DNA of 64,000 bases from JANSWY01 sp965243755 (GCA_965243755.1 CBDEVW010000006.1:124001-188000); one strand, 5' to 3'. Counted from the stretch's first letter, positions 43,171-51,349 are shown. Translations and numbers: made by a program. The notes: generated by a model from the letters alone, not told the origin.

Positions 43171-44616
43171 TTATCCTACACTGCCTTCCAATGTCAATGC
43201 AAGTAGTTTCTGAGCTTCCACCGCAAATTCCATTGGTAACTGATTAAGCACTTCTTTGGCATAACCATTAACGATCAACGCAACTGCGCTTTCTTCATCA
43301 ATTCCTCGTTGGGTACAATAAAAGATCTGATCTTCACCAATCTTGGACGTAGTGGCTTCATGCTCTACATGGGCACTTTTATTCTCAATATCAATGTAAG
43401 GGAATGTGTGAGCCCCGCACTGGTCTCCCATTAATAATGAGTCGCACTGAGAGAAGTTTCTTGCATTCTCGGCACGCTTCATCACTTTGACCTGACCTCT
43501 ATAAGAGTTTTGGGACTTTCCTGCACTGATACCTTTAGATACGATCCTTGATTTAGTATTTTTACCAATGTGGATCATTTTAGTTCCAGTGTCTGCCTGC
43601 TGATAGTTGTTGGTCACCGCTACGGAATAAAATTCTCCCTGAGAGTTGTCACCTTTCAATATGCAAGAAGGGTATTTCCACGTAACCGCAGATCCTGTCT
43701 CAACTTGTGTCCAGCTGATTTTGGAATTGTCACCTTTGCATATTCCCCTTTTGGTCACAAAGTTGTAAATTCCTCCTTTTCCATTCTTATCACCTGGGAA
43801 CCAGTTTTGTACCGTAGAGTACTTCACTTCGGCATCTTTCTCTGCAAGAATTTCTACCACTGCAGCGTGAAGTTGATTCTCATCTCTTTGAGGTGCAGTA
43901 CACCCTTCAAGGTAACTCACGTAGGAACCTTCCTCGGCGACAATCAGTGTTCTTTCAAACTGCCCGGTATTTGCAGCGTTGATCCTGAAATAGGTGGAGA
44001 GCTCCATAGGACATCTAACACCTTTAGGGATATAGCAAAATGACCCGTCAGAGAATACTGCAGAGTTTAAGGCAGCAAAGTAATTGTCACTAACAGGTAC
44101 TACCGAGCCGATATATTTTTTAATGAGTTCAGGATGTTCCTGTACAGCCTCGCTAAATGAACAGAAAATAATTCCCAGTTTGGAGAGGGTATCTTTAAAG
44201 GTAGTGGCCACAGATACAGAATCGATAACCGCATCCACAGCAACTCCGGTAAGTCTCTTTTGTTCGTCTAGAGAGATGCCTAGTTTCTCGAAGGTAGCGC
44301 GCAACTCAGGATCTACTTCATCCAGACTATTCAGTTTTTTGGTTTTTTTGGGAGCAGAGTAATATTTGAGGTCCTGGTAATCTACCTTAGGGTATTTGAC
44401 ATTGGCCCATTCCGGCTCTTCCATATCCTGCCATAGTCTGAATGCTTTCAGACGCCATTCCAACAACCACTCAGGTTCGTTCTTCTTAGCAGATATGAAT
44501 CTAATAATATCCTCATTCAATCCTTTTGGTGCTTCATCTGCTTCCAGGTCTACCGACCAACCATGTTCGTATTCCTTAGAAGTAAATTCAGCTAATATTT
44601 GATCGTCTCCGCTCAT
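43171..44616 (-). CDS. sufB: SufB scaffold subunit
   Basis: A 481-residue SufB: GVAVDAVIDSVSVATTF, IPKGVRCPMELSTYFRIN, LEGCTAPQRDENQLHAAVVE and a C-terminal EHEATTSKIGEDQIFYCTQRG are the expected conserved blocks, including the Cys and acidic residues around the cluster-assembly site. It is the first gene of the suf cluster, followed by sufC, sufD, sufS and sufE. The 134-bp gap before sufC may hold a processing or internal promoter signal, but none is clear. Confidence 0.93.
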   Translation of the reverse strand: MSGDDQILAEFTSKEYEHGWSVDLEADEAPKGLNEDIIRFISAKKNEPEWLLEWRLKAFRLWQDMEEPEWANVKYPKVDYQDLKYYSAPKKTKKLNSLDEVDPELRATFEKLGISLDEQKRLTGVAVDAVIDSVSVATTFKDTLSKLGIIFCSFSEAVQEHPELIKKYIGSVVPVSDNYFAALNSAVFSDGSFCYIPKGVRCPMELSTYFRINAANTGQFERTLIVAEEGSYVSYLEGCTAPQRDENQLHAAVVEILAEKDAEVKYSTVQNWFPGDKNGKGGIYNFVTKRGICKGDNSKISWTQVETGSAVTWKYPSCILKGDNSQGEFYSVAVTNNYQQADTGTKMIHIGKNTKSRIVSKGISAGKSQNSYRGQVKVMKRAENARNFSQCDSLLMGDQCGAHTFPYIDIENKSAHVEHEATTSKIGEDQIFYCTQRGIDEESAVALIVNGYAKEVLNQLPMEFAVEAQKLLALTLEGSVG

Positions 44617-44828
44617 ATCTATTATTTAAGATTTAGAATCTTTTATTTAGACTAATTCAAAATTCACGCAAAGTTAACATCCATTGCGCGATAATGTTTA
44701 ATGCTGTGGTCTTTTTTTGGACCACCTATAGGATAGCAAAATTACACAAAAAAACCAACTTATTTAAAATCATTCTAAATAAGAACAGATTCTAAATAAA
44801 TTGGTTCCTTAATGTGTAGATACTTTAA

Positions 44829-45290
44829 TTAGAACTGAAGGTGTCTGTTCAGGCTTTCTTCCAGAGAAATAAAAGTTTCAGTTCTTTCGATACCTTCCAC
44901 ATGCTGTATTTTATCGTGAAGCACATCTCGAAGGTGTTTAGTGTCTTTACAGTGTATTTTGAGGAAAATGCTGTAGTTACCAGTGGTGTAGTGGATCTTA
45001 ACGACCTCAGGGATTTCTTTTAGTTGCATCACTACATTATCATAAAGGGAGCTTTTTTCGAGGTAAATTCCCATAAAGCAGGTGACGTCATACCCTAGTT
45101 TGGAGTAATCCATTTTAAGCGTGGTGCCACTGACCACACCCATTTCCTCCAGTTTCTTCATTCTTACGTGTACCGTACCACCGGAGACAAAGACCTTTTT
45201 TGCGACCTCCGTATAAGGGATTTTCGCGTCCTCCATTAAGATATTGAGGATTTTGAGGTCTACATTGTCAATTTCATAATTTTTACTCAT
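44829..45290 (-). CDS. Lrp/AsnC family transcriptional regulator
   Basis: A 153-residue regulator: N-terminal helix-turn-helix (VDLKILNILMEDAKIPYTEV, then SGGTVHVRMKKLEEMGVV) and a C-terminal RAM/ligand-binding domain (VVKIHYTTGNYSIFLKIHC). Lrp-family proteins are octamer-forming sensors of amino acids. It stands alone between the suf cluster and the tRNA-like RNA genes, transcribed away from the latter. Its 5' end is about 110 bp from the promoter box of the first RNA, so it could regulate that RNA; this is inference from position. Confidence 0.88.
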   Translation of the reverse strand: MSKNYEIDNVDLKILNILMEDAKIPYTEVAKKVFVSGGTVHVRMKKLEEMGVVSGTTLKMDYSKLGYDVTCFMGIYLEKSSLYDNVVMQLKEIPEVVKIHYTTGNYSIFLKIHCKDTKHLRDVLHDKIQHVEGIERTETFISLEESLNRHLQF

Positions 45291-45399
45291 ATTTCAGAGG
45301 TCGTTTTGTGAATTATTTAAGCAATCCTTAACAAAATTAGATCAAATCGATTTTTTAACCAAATTTATTGAAAAAATTTTAATAGAAGTAAAAGATTAT

Positions 45400-45407
45400 T
45401 ACTTTTG
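45400..45407 (+). promoter_or_regulatory. Promoter -7 box (TACTTTTG) of tRNA-like RNA copy 1
   Basis: Exact TAnnTTTG match about 40 bp upstream of the tRNA-like RNA. The second full copy has a related TTTACTTTG at 46620-46628 at the same relative place. Between box and RNA both copies carry a 7-bp leader hairpin (45420-45438 and 46639-46657). Confidence 0.5.
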
Positions 45408-45446
45408 AAACATCAAACAGGAACAAAGACGTTGTTTCTGACACAC

Positions 45447-45597
45447 TGTAGGATGATGAAATTGGCAGACATGCCCTCCTGTCCCGGGGGTGAAGATAAG
45501 GGATAAACCCTGATCAATTTTGATAATTTGTAGAAACAGTTTATCGTGATTAATCGGGGCTAACCGCTTCGTGAAGGTTCGACTCCTTCTCCTACAG
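45447..45597 (+). ncRNA. tRNA-like RNA (class II, Leu-like) with very large variable region, copy 1
   Basis: A 151-nt RNA that folds like a class II tRNA. Acceptor TGTAGGA (45447-45453) pairs with TCCTACA (45590-45596), discriminator G, CCA not encoded. The D arm is ATG, loop AAATTGGCAGA, CAT, as in tRNA-Leu. Anticodon stem is CCCTC with GGGGG; loop CTGTCCC (45479-45485) would give anticodon GTC but has C at position 37. T arm: GAAGG, TTCGACT, CCTTC. The variable region (45491-45572, 82 nt) has a basal GAAG/CTTC stem, a GGG-ATAAA-CCC hairpin, and an 8-bp helix (45512-45519 with 45548-45555). Copy 2 preserves all helices with compensatory changes. Not recognised as a known Rfam class; a decoding role is doubtful. 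Confidence 0.75.
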
Positions 45598-45634
45598 CAA
45601 TCATTTTTGGGTTAATGTTGTTTATTTGAAAATT

Positions 45635-45669
45635 GCCTTCTGGAAACGTTCAGAGGGCTTTTTCTTTTT
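45635..45669 (+). terminator. Terminator of tRNA-like RNA copy 1
   Basis: GCCTTCTG (45635-45642) pairs with CAGAGGGC (45651-45658) followed by TTTTTCTTTTT. The trailer between RNA and terminator (GCAATCATTTTTGGG onward) is identical in all five copies of the cluster. Confidence 0.75.
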
Positions 45670-45770
45670 AGGGCCATGCTGTTTTCATTAACCTTAAGTA
45701 CCTCCCAATAATTCCGGTAATAGATTTTAACCTTCCCGATCAGGTGATTCATAGAAACTTTCTGCCAGAT

Positions 45771-45898
45771 GGGCTAACCGCTTCATGAAGTCTGGTGCGC
45801 CAGCCCGGTCGACTCCCTGCCTACCGGCAGGCGAGCCTGTGTGTTGAGAGGTAGTCGTGCACCAACGAGAGGTAGGTTTCCCCTACAGCAATCATTTT
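45771..45898 (+). pseudogene. 3'-part copy of the tRNA-like RNA, interrupted (a)
   Basis: Starts at the GGGCTAACCGCTTC that precedes the T arm of the full copies and ends in CCCTACAG plus the same trailer. The T-arm region reads GGTCGACTCC (one T lost) and is flanked by inserted short repeats, including CTGCCTACCGGCAGGCG at 45817-45833. No 5' half (acceptor, D or anticodon arm) is present. Its downstream terminator stem is split by a TCCTACG...GGAGGA inverted element at about 45946-45970. Likely a decayed or recombined copy. Confidence 0.6.
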
Positions 45899-46008
45899 TG
45901 GGTTAATGTTGTTTATTTGAAAATTGCCTTCTGGAAACGTTCAGTCCTACGTTACACTTCGGCGGAGGATCAGGGCTTTTTCTTTTGAAGACATGAGTGT
46001 TGCTGACC

Positions 46009-46326
46009 TTAAAATTGAATATTTCCTAAGGTTTGGGCGGTGTAACGCCAATAGCATGTAATAATCAGTAATGTCAGGAACAGAATTACTGTCCTTTGCT
46101 TAAGTCCTTTCCAGGATCGCTCTCCTATATCTGAGACAGCCAGATATAGGAATAGTGATATGCTAATCGGCATCTGCGTTAAGGTAAGCCAACCTAAAAG
46201 ATTAGGAGTATATGTACCCAATAAAAACGCCGGTGGAAGAAAGAATGAAAAAGCCGCAATGAAAAGGCTTGAATAAAAAAGGATATTTAATGTTTTGGAC
46301 ATTCTGCAAATTATCATGTTTGGCAT
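46009..46326 (-). CDS. Small membrane protein
   Basis: About 105 residues with three hydrophobic segments (LNILFYSSLFIAAFSFFL, LLGWLTLTQMPISISLFLYL, TVILFLTLLIITCYW), so an integral membrane protein. Start is uncertain: ATG at 46326 used, ATG at 46302 (MSKTLN) equally good. No family recognised. It lies between the tRNA-like RNA copies on the opposite strand, which makes it a possible passenger of the duplicated segment, though it is present only once. Confidence 0.5.
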   Translation of the reverse strand: MPNMIICRMSKTLNILFYSSLFIAAFSFFLPPAFLLGTYTPNLLGWLTLTQMPISISLFLYLAVSDIGERSWKGLKQRTVILFLTLLIITCYWRYTAQTLGNIQF

Positions 46327-46663
46327 TTTTTGCTGGTCGCTCACTTTAAATATATTCCTCTCTCCAGAGCTCAAAAAAATGCTGTGGTTTCCTCTTCATT
46401 GAATCGAAAATTACACATATATAAAGTTCAATATCAAAAAAAATGTACAACAATCATATCCCAATAAAAGTTAGGGGAGGGGAGCAATTTGTTCCATTTT
46501 ACGGCTGTTTTTGGTGATTTTTATATTTATGATAAATTCAACGATTTATTAAAAACAATAAAAAAATGCTAACGTTTAATTTTTTTTGTTGAAATATTTG
46601 CAAGAAAAATAATAATTACTTTACTTTGAATCATCAATGAAACAAAGAAGTTGTTTCTTACAC

Positions 46664-46813
46664 TGTAGGGTGATGAAATTGGCAGACATGCCCTCCTGTC
46701 CCGGGGGTGGAGATAAGGGATAAATCCCGATCGATTCTGATAATTATTTAAAATAGCTATCGAAATTGTTCGTGGCTAACCGCTCCGTGGAGGTTCGACT
46801 CCTTCCCCTACAG
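46664..46813 (+). ncRNA. tRNA-like RNA (class II, Leu-like) with very large variable region, copy 2
   Basis: A 150-nt homologue of copy 1. Acceptor TGTAGGG pairs with CCCTACA (base pair 7 changed from A-T to G-C relative to copy 1). D arm and anticodon arm (loop CTGTCCC at 46696-46702) are identical to copy 1. The variable-arm stem is GGAG (46709-46712) with CTCC (46783-46786), a compensatory change from GAAG/CTTC. The internal hairpin is GGGA-TAAA-TCCC. The 8-bp helix is GATCGATT (46729-46736) with AATTGTTC (46764-46771), one mismatch. T arm: GGAGG, TTCGACT, CCTTC. The variable region is 81 nt. Leader hairpin and trailer match copy 1. Confidence 0.75.
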
Positions 46814-46850
46814 CAATCATTTTTGGGTTAATGTTGTTTATTTGAAAATT

Positions 46851-46883
46851 GCCTTCTGATATTCGGGAGGCTTTTTCTTTTTA
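46851..46883 (+). terminator. Terminator of tRNA-like RNA copy 2
   Basis: GCCTTCT (46851-46857) pairs with GGGAGGC (46865-46871) around GATATTC, then TTTTTCTTTTT. Compared with copy 1 the stem sequence differs but pairing is kept. Same sequence recurs after the 3'-part copies at 47123 and 47397. Confidence 0.75.
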
Positions 46884-46969
46884 CGGACTTTAGGAACATT
46901 AAGGAACTTCCTTTTGATATGAAGATTTACGGCTTCCAGGAACGGAAGCCAGGTGAGGGGAGCTCAGGG

Positions 46970-47086
46970 GGCTAACCGCTCCGTGAAGTCTGGTGCGCCA
47001 GCCCGGTCGACTCCCTGCCTACCGGCAGGCGATCTTGTGTGTTGAGAAGTAGTCATGCACCACCGAGAGGTAGGCTTCCCCTACAG
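46970..47086 (+). pseudogene. 3'-part copy of the tRNA-like RNA, interrupted (b)
   Basis: Begins GGCTAACCGCTCCGTGAAG and ends CTTCCCCTACAG with the common trailer and an intact terminator. As in copy (a), GGTCGACTCC replaces the normal T arm and the CTGCCTACCGGCAGGCG element is inserted. Upstream a perfect hairpin GGCTTCC-AGGAAC-GGAAGCC (46931-46950) takes the place of the missing 5' half. Confidence 0.6.
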
Positions 47087-47240
47087 CAATCATTTTTGGG
47101 TTAATGTTGTTTATTTGAAAATTGCCTTCTGATATTCGGGAGGCTTTTTCTTTTTACAGACTTTAGGAACATTAAGGAACTTCCTTTTGATATGAAAGAT
47201 ACAGCTTCCAGGAACGGAAGTCAGGTGAGGGGGAACTCAG

Positions 47241-47359
47241 GGGGCTAGTCGCTCCGTGGAGTCTGGTGCGCCAGCCGGTCGACTCCCTGCCTACCGGCAG
47301 GCGAGCCTGTGTGCCGAGAGTTAGTCGTGTACCACCGAGAGGTAGGCTTCCCCTACAGC
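47241..47359 (+). pseudogene. 3'-part copy of the tRNA-like RNA, interrupted (c)
   Basis: Near-duplicate of copy (b), about 275 bp downstream in the same orientation, with GGCTAGTCGCTCCGTGGAG at its start and CTTCCCCTACAG at its end. The upstream hairpin has decayed to GCTTCC/GGAAGT. Trailer and terminator are intact. Confidence 0.6.
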
Positions 47360-47679
47360 AATCATTTTTGGGTTAATGTTGTTTATTTGAAAATTGCCTT
47401 CTGATATTCGGGAGGCTTTTTCTTTTTACAGACTTTCTACATTACCGGTTGTGCTTTAATATGTGCCCCTTCTCTTTTGGAAATGTGTATATTCTGTCTT
47501 TTCAGGTTCGTAACATGCGTTGTGTTAGCGGAATTGCGAATAATTATTACTGCCGGACTTAATAAAATTTTAATATTTGTTTTTACCACCGTATTTTTAA
47601 TGCTAATTTGACAATTGAATACGTTTTCAATTGGATATTTTAAGACATTAACAAATAATAAATCAACTTAACTTATATA

Positions 47680-49383
47680 ATGCAAGATTTTCCCTGGTTT
47701 AAGCACTACGGTGACAAAATACCCCACGAAATAGACCCTGATCGCTACGATTCCATTTCAGCGCTCATCGAAGAATGTTTTACCAACTACTCAGACAAGA
47801 TTGCCTTTGAAAATATGGGCAAGGCAATAACATTTGCGGAAGTGGATAAACTCTCAGCCGATTTTGCTTCATACCTTACCAATGTAGCCGGCCTGAAGCA
47901 GGGTGACAAAATAGCCATCCAGATGCCAAACTTGCTGCAGTATCCCATTGTAGCTTTTGGAGCACTTAGAGCAGGTATGGTAGTGGTAAATACCAACCCT
48001 CTTTACACACCAAGCGAAATGGAACATCAATTCAATGATAGTGGTGCTACTGCCATTGTCATACTGGCCAATTTCGCCTACAACCTGGAAAAGATCATTA
48101 AAGACACGCAAATCAAAACTGTCATCATTACGGAAATCGGTGACCTGTTTGGTGGTTTGAAGGGGTCCATTACCAATTTTGTGGTTAAGTATGTTAAAAA
48201 GATGGTGCCTTCTTACAATCTGTCGGGTACGATCAAATTGAATGATGCCCTGAAACAAGGTGCCCAGCATACTTTTAACCCACCCAAAATCAATAATGAA
48301 GACCTGGCGTTTTTGCAGTATACTGGTGGAACTACCGGTGTGTCCAAAGGTGCCATGCTGACCCATAGAAACATTGTTGCCAACCTGGAGCAGGCCTGTG
48401 CCTGGATGGAAGGCGGAGGATTGAATGATGATGATCAGCAGGAGATCGTAATCACTGCTCTGCCGTTGTACCACATTTTTGCCCTCACTGTCAATCTCCT
48501 GGTAATGACGAAAATCGGGGCGCGAAATATCCTCATTACCAATCCTCGTGATATGGATAAGTTTGTGAGCGAAATGGGTAAGTACCAGTTCACCGTTATC
48601 ACCGGGGTAAATACGCTCTTCGTGGGAATGCTCAACCACCCTAAGTTTGCCAGCCTTGATTTTTCAAGATTGAAGTTTGGTTTTGGTGGGGGTATGGCCG
48701 TGCAAAAGTTTACTTCAGAGAAATGGAAGGAAGTGACCAGGTCACCACTGTGTGAGGGATACGGTCTGACTGAAACATCGCCGGTACTTACAGGTAATCC
48801 GTTGAGAGATAATGGCAAGCACATCAGGGTAGGATACATTGGTGTACCTATTCCAAGTACTGAAGTTAAGATTTTGGATGATGATGGTAATGAGGTGGCC
48901 GTTGGAGAAAGGGGAGAGTTGTGTGCTAAAGGGCCACAGGTGATGAAAGGATACTGGCAAAATGAGCAGGCCACTAAAGAGTGCTTTACTGGTGATTTCT
49001 TTAAGACAGGGGATATCGCCATCATGGAAGAGGATGGCTTCTTCAAAATAGTGGACAGGAAAAAAGAAATGATCCTTGTTTCCGGATTTAATGTGTACCC
49101 TAATGAAGTAGAAGATGTAATTGCCAGTCACGATAAGGTGAAAGAGGTTGGTGCCATTGGGGTGCCGGATCCAAAATCTACCGAAGCAGTGAAGGTATAC
49201 ATTGTAAAAAGTGATGCTTCTCTTACTGAAGAGGAAATCCTGGAATACTGCAAGGAACACCTCACCGGTTATAAGAGACCTAAATATGTGAAGTTCGTGG
49301 ATGACCTGCCAAAATCAAACGTGGGTAAGATCATGCGTCGACTGATCAAAGAAGCTGACCTGAAAGAGCACTCTTACGCTTAG
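47680..49383 (+). CDS. fadD: Long-chain acyl-CoA synthetase (FadD-like)
   Basis: A 567-residue AMP-forming ligase that activates fatty acids with ATP and CoA for beta-oxidation or lipid synthesis. The AMP-binding motif is YTGGTTGVSKGAMLTHRN (about 214-231); EGYGLTETSP (about 360) and FFKTGDIAIMEEDGFFKIVDRKKEM (about 445-470) are the later conserved blocks, with the catalytic Lys near the end in PKSNVGKIMRR. It ends with a 4-bp overlap with the convergent lipoprotein gene. Cytoplasmic or membrane-associated. Confidence 0.9.
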   Translation: MQDFPWFKHYGDKIPHEIDPDRYDSISALIEECFTNYSDKIAFENMGKAITFAEVDKLSADFASYLTNVAGLKQGDKIAIQMPNLLQYPIVAFGALRAGMVVVNTNPLYTPSEMEHQFNDSGATAIVILANFAYNLEKIIKDTQIKTVIITEIGDLFGGLKGSITNFVVKYVKKMVPSYNLSGTIKLNDALKQGAQHTFNPPKINNEDLAFLQYTGGTTGVSKGAMLTHRNIVANLEQACAWMEGGGLNDDDQQEIVITALPLYHIFALTVNLLVMTKIGARNILITNPRDMDKFVSEMGKYQFTVITGVNTLFVGMLNHPKFASLDFSRLKFGFGGGMAVQKFTSEKWKEVTRSPLCEGYGLTETSPVLTGNPLRDNGKHIRVGYIGVPIPSTEVKILDDDGNEVAVGERGELCAKGPQVMKGYWQNEQATKECFTGDFFKTGDIAIMEEDGFFKIVDRKKEMILVSGFNVYPNEVEDVIASHDKVKEVGAIGVPDPKSTEAVKVYIVKSDASLTEEEILEYCKEHLTGYKRPKYVKFVDDLPKSNVGKIMRRLIKEADLKEHSYA

Positions 49384-50261
49384 TCCTTCAGGATATCACT
49401 GATTTGAGCATACGGTATTTTTATTGAAGTTGGCCCCATAGCATATGGGGCTATTTCATAACTATTAAAATAAATGTCTAAACCTTCTTTTGTCAAACCG
49501 ATATTGTCGGTCAGTTCGAATTTGCCATCTTCGAAGAAGTACCCTTTTTTGCTCAGGTTTTCATTGGGCTTGTAGCCTTTGTCCTTTCGGAATTTCTCTT
49601 CTGCTATTTTGGTGAGTTTTTTCCAGTTGGAGATGAGGTCCTTTCCGGATAATTCCTTTTTAGACTGCCAGTTGTAGTTTACATAGGTAAGGCTGGAGCT
49701 CCCGTGGGCACCACCGGTATAGGCATATTCTTCAATAGCAACGGTCAGGATGTTACCGCTAATGTGTGAAATCTCAGCTTTCAGGTTGATGTCCCATCGT
49801 TCTGATACATCATTGTATTCTTTAATGAATTTCTCATAATCTTCAAGGATCAGGTCCGCAACTTTATTGGGATCCGAGGTTCTTACTTTGGTGTTGGGCA
49901 GGTAATTGCTCAGGATGTCGGTCAGTTTCTTGTCTATCTGCTTGTTGATGTATCTGGCGTTGCTGCCTTCATAATTTGGATAATCTACCACTACACGGGC
50001 ACAAGGGCCGTCGCTTTTACTGCAGTTCCCATAGGTTTTGTTGATGGCTGCATTTTTAAATTTTTCATCGAGACTGAAGTCGTCTGTGCTTTCTGTCTTT
50101 TGCTCTTCGGTGGAGTTGTTTTGGGATTTTTCGGTTTGCGTATTGTCAACTTCGGTGTTGGTTGCAGGTTTTTCTCCCGGGGTTTCATTTGAATTGCTTT
50201 TAGGTAATTCGCATGCCAGAAGGCCAAGAGATAGTATGGATATGAAGAGGATATTTTTCAT
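49380..50261 (-). CDS. DUF3298/DUF4163-type lipoprotein
   Basis: A 293-residue lipoprotein: MKNILFISILSLGLLAC with Cys17 as the lipidated residue, then a low-complexity Asn/Glu/Thr-rich linker to about residue 70. The mature domain contains EEYAYTGGAHGSSSLTYVNY and, near the end, FNSYEIAPYAMGPTSIKIPY, which fit the DUF4163-DUF3298 pair seen in RsiV-like extracytoplasmic domains. No transmembrane anchor besides the lipid. Probably envelope located; function unknown. Confidence 0.8.
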   Translation of the reverse strand: MKNILFISILSLGLLACELPKSNSNETPGEKPATNTEVDNTQTEKSQNNSTEEQKTESTDDFSLDEKFKNAAINKTYGNCSKSDGPCARVVVDYPNYEGSNARYINKQIDKKLTDILSNYLPNTKVRTSDPNKVADLILEDYEKFIKEYNDVSERWDINLKAEISHISGNILTVAIEEYAYTGGAHGSSSLTYVNYNWQSKKELSGKDLISNWKKLTKIAEEKFRKDKGYKPNENLSKKGYFFEDGKFELTDNIGLTKEGLDIYFNSYEIAPYAMGPTSIKIPYAQISDILKD

Positions 50262-50408
50262 GTTGCTGTGTTTTCTGCAACGAATATAAAAGCATTAAAA
50301 TTGGTCACAAACTCTACACAAAAAATTAATTGAACTGACCAATTCGTTGATTTGACGGGTAACCTTATGATTCCACAGAATATTGATCCATATAGTTACG
50401 TATTCTTT

Positions 50409-50416
50409 TAGATTTG
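50409..50416 (+). promoter_or_regulatory. Promoter -7 box (TAGATTTG)
   Basis: Exact TAnnTTTG match 27 bp before the DUF3078 gene, with ATTG at 50382-50385 as a possible -33 element. Confidence 0.5.
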
Positions 50417-50443
50417 CGATGAATCAATCGAACTGAAGTGACT

Positions 50444-51349
50444 ATGAAAAAATATTACGCGTTATTATTAACCTTAACCATTGTAGTTTTTGCGAAAGCT
50501 CAAAATACTGAGCCGGCAGATACCTCTTACTGGAAGAAGGGTGGAGCAGGAACCATCACTTTCTCAAACGTAAGTCTTACCAACTGGGCAGCAGGAGGGC
50601 AAAACTCAGTTTCTTTGAATGGCTATCTGGGTTTATTTGCCAACTATAGCAAGGACAGGGCTTCCTGGGATAATTCTTTGGATATCGGGTATGGGTTGCT
50701 AAAGCAAGGTGAAGCCGACTTCATCAAATCTGATGACAAACTCAATTTCTCCACCAAATATGGCTACAGACTGAAAAAGGAAGATTCTAAATATTACTTC
50801 AGTGCATTATTGGATTTTAAGTCCCAGTTTGCCGAAGGGGTGGATGCTGCAGACAGTGTAATCTCAAGGTCTCTGGCACCTGGATATTTGTTGGTCGCCA
50901 CTGGAATGGATTATAAACTGAGGTCCGTCTTTTCAGCCAACTTTGCTCCATTGACCGGAAAGTTCACCTTCGTTTTGGATGATCAACTGGCTTCCGTAGG
51001 CGCCTATGGTGTGACACCCGGATCGAATGTGAGGGCGGAGGTAGGAGCATTCCTCAGAATGAAATACAAAAAAGAAATCGTGAAAAACGTAAACCTGGAA
51101 TCCAAGATCGAGTTGTTTACCAACTACGGCCAGAATTTTGGTGAGATAGACGTGAACCAGGAAAATATCATCGCCATGAAGGTGAACAAGTTCCTGTCGG
51201 CCAACTTTATTACCCACCTGATCTACGACAAAGACATTGATATTGAAGTAGATACCAATGATGATGGAATGGTAGACGAAGTAGGCCCAAGAGTACAGTT
51301 TAAGACGGTCTTTGGAGTGGGTTTGAGTTATAAATTCGGAGATCAGTAG
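50444..51349 (+). CDS. DUF3078 family outer-membrane-type protein
   Basis: About 301 residues with signal peptide MKKYYALLLTLTIVVFAKAQ (ATG at 50444 preferred over 50438). The start of the mature chain, WKKGGAGTITFSNVSLTNWAAGG, is the hallmark of the DUF3078 family in Bacteroidota. The rest is rich in amphipathic strands and ends KTVFGVGLSYKFGDQ, so it is probably an outer-membrane beta barrel. Function unknown. A clear promoter box precedes it. Confidence 0.83.
   Translation: MKKYYALLLTLTIVVFAKAQNTEPADTSYWKKGGAGTITFSNVSLTNWAAGGQNSVSLNGYLGLFANYSKDRASWDNSLDIGYGLLKQGEADFIKSDDKLNFSTKYGYRLKKEDSKYYFSALLDFKSQFAEGVDAADSVISRSLAPGYLLVATGMDYKLRSVFSANFAPLTGKFTFVLDDQLASVGAYGVTPGSNVRAEVGAFLRMKYKKEIVKNVNLESKIELFTNYGQNFGEIDVNQENIIAMKVNKFLSANFITHLIYDKDIDIEVDTNDDGMVDEVGPRVQFKTVFGVGLSYKFGDQ

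Noticed and set aside
45447..45597. Reading the RNA as an ordinary tRNA-Asp (GTC) or tRNA-Leu gene
   Set aside because: The variable region is about four times too long, C37 and the loop composition are abnormal, and tRNA-Asp has a class I body. A group I or II intron in the anticodon loop was also considered; the extra sequence lies in the variable region and is far too short.
47869..49260. Long minus-strand frames opposite the acyl-CoA ligase
   Set aside because: They mirror a well-supported gene and show no family similarity.
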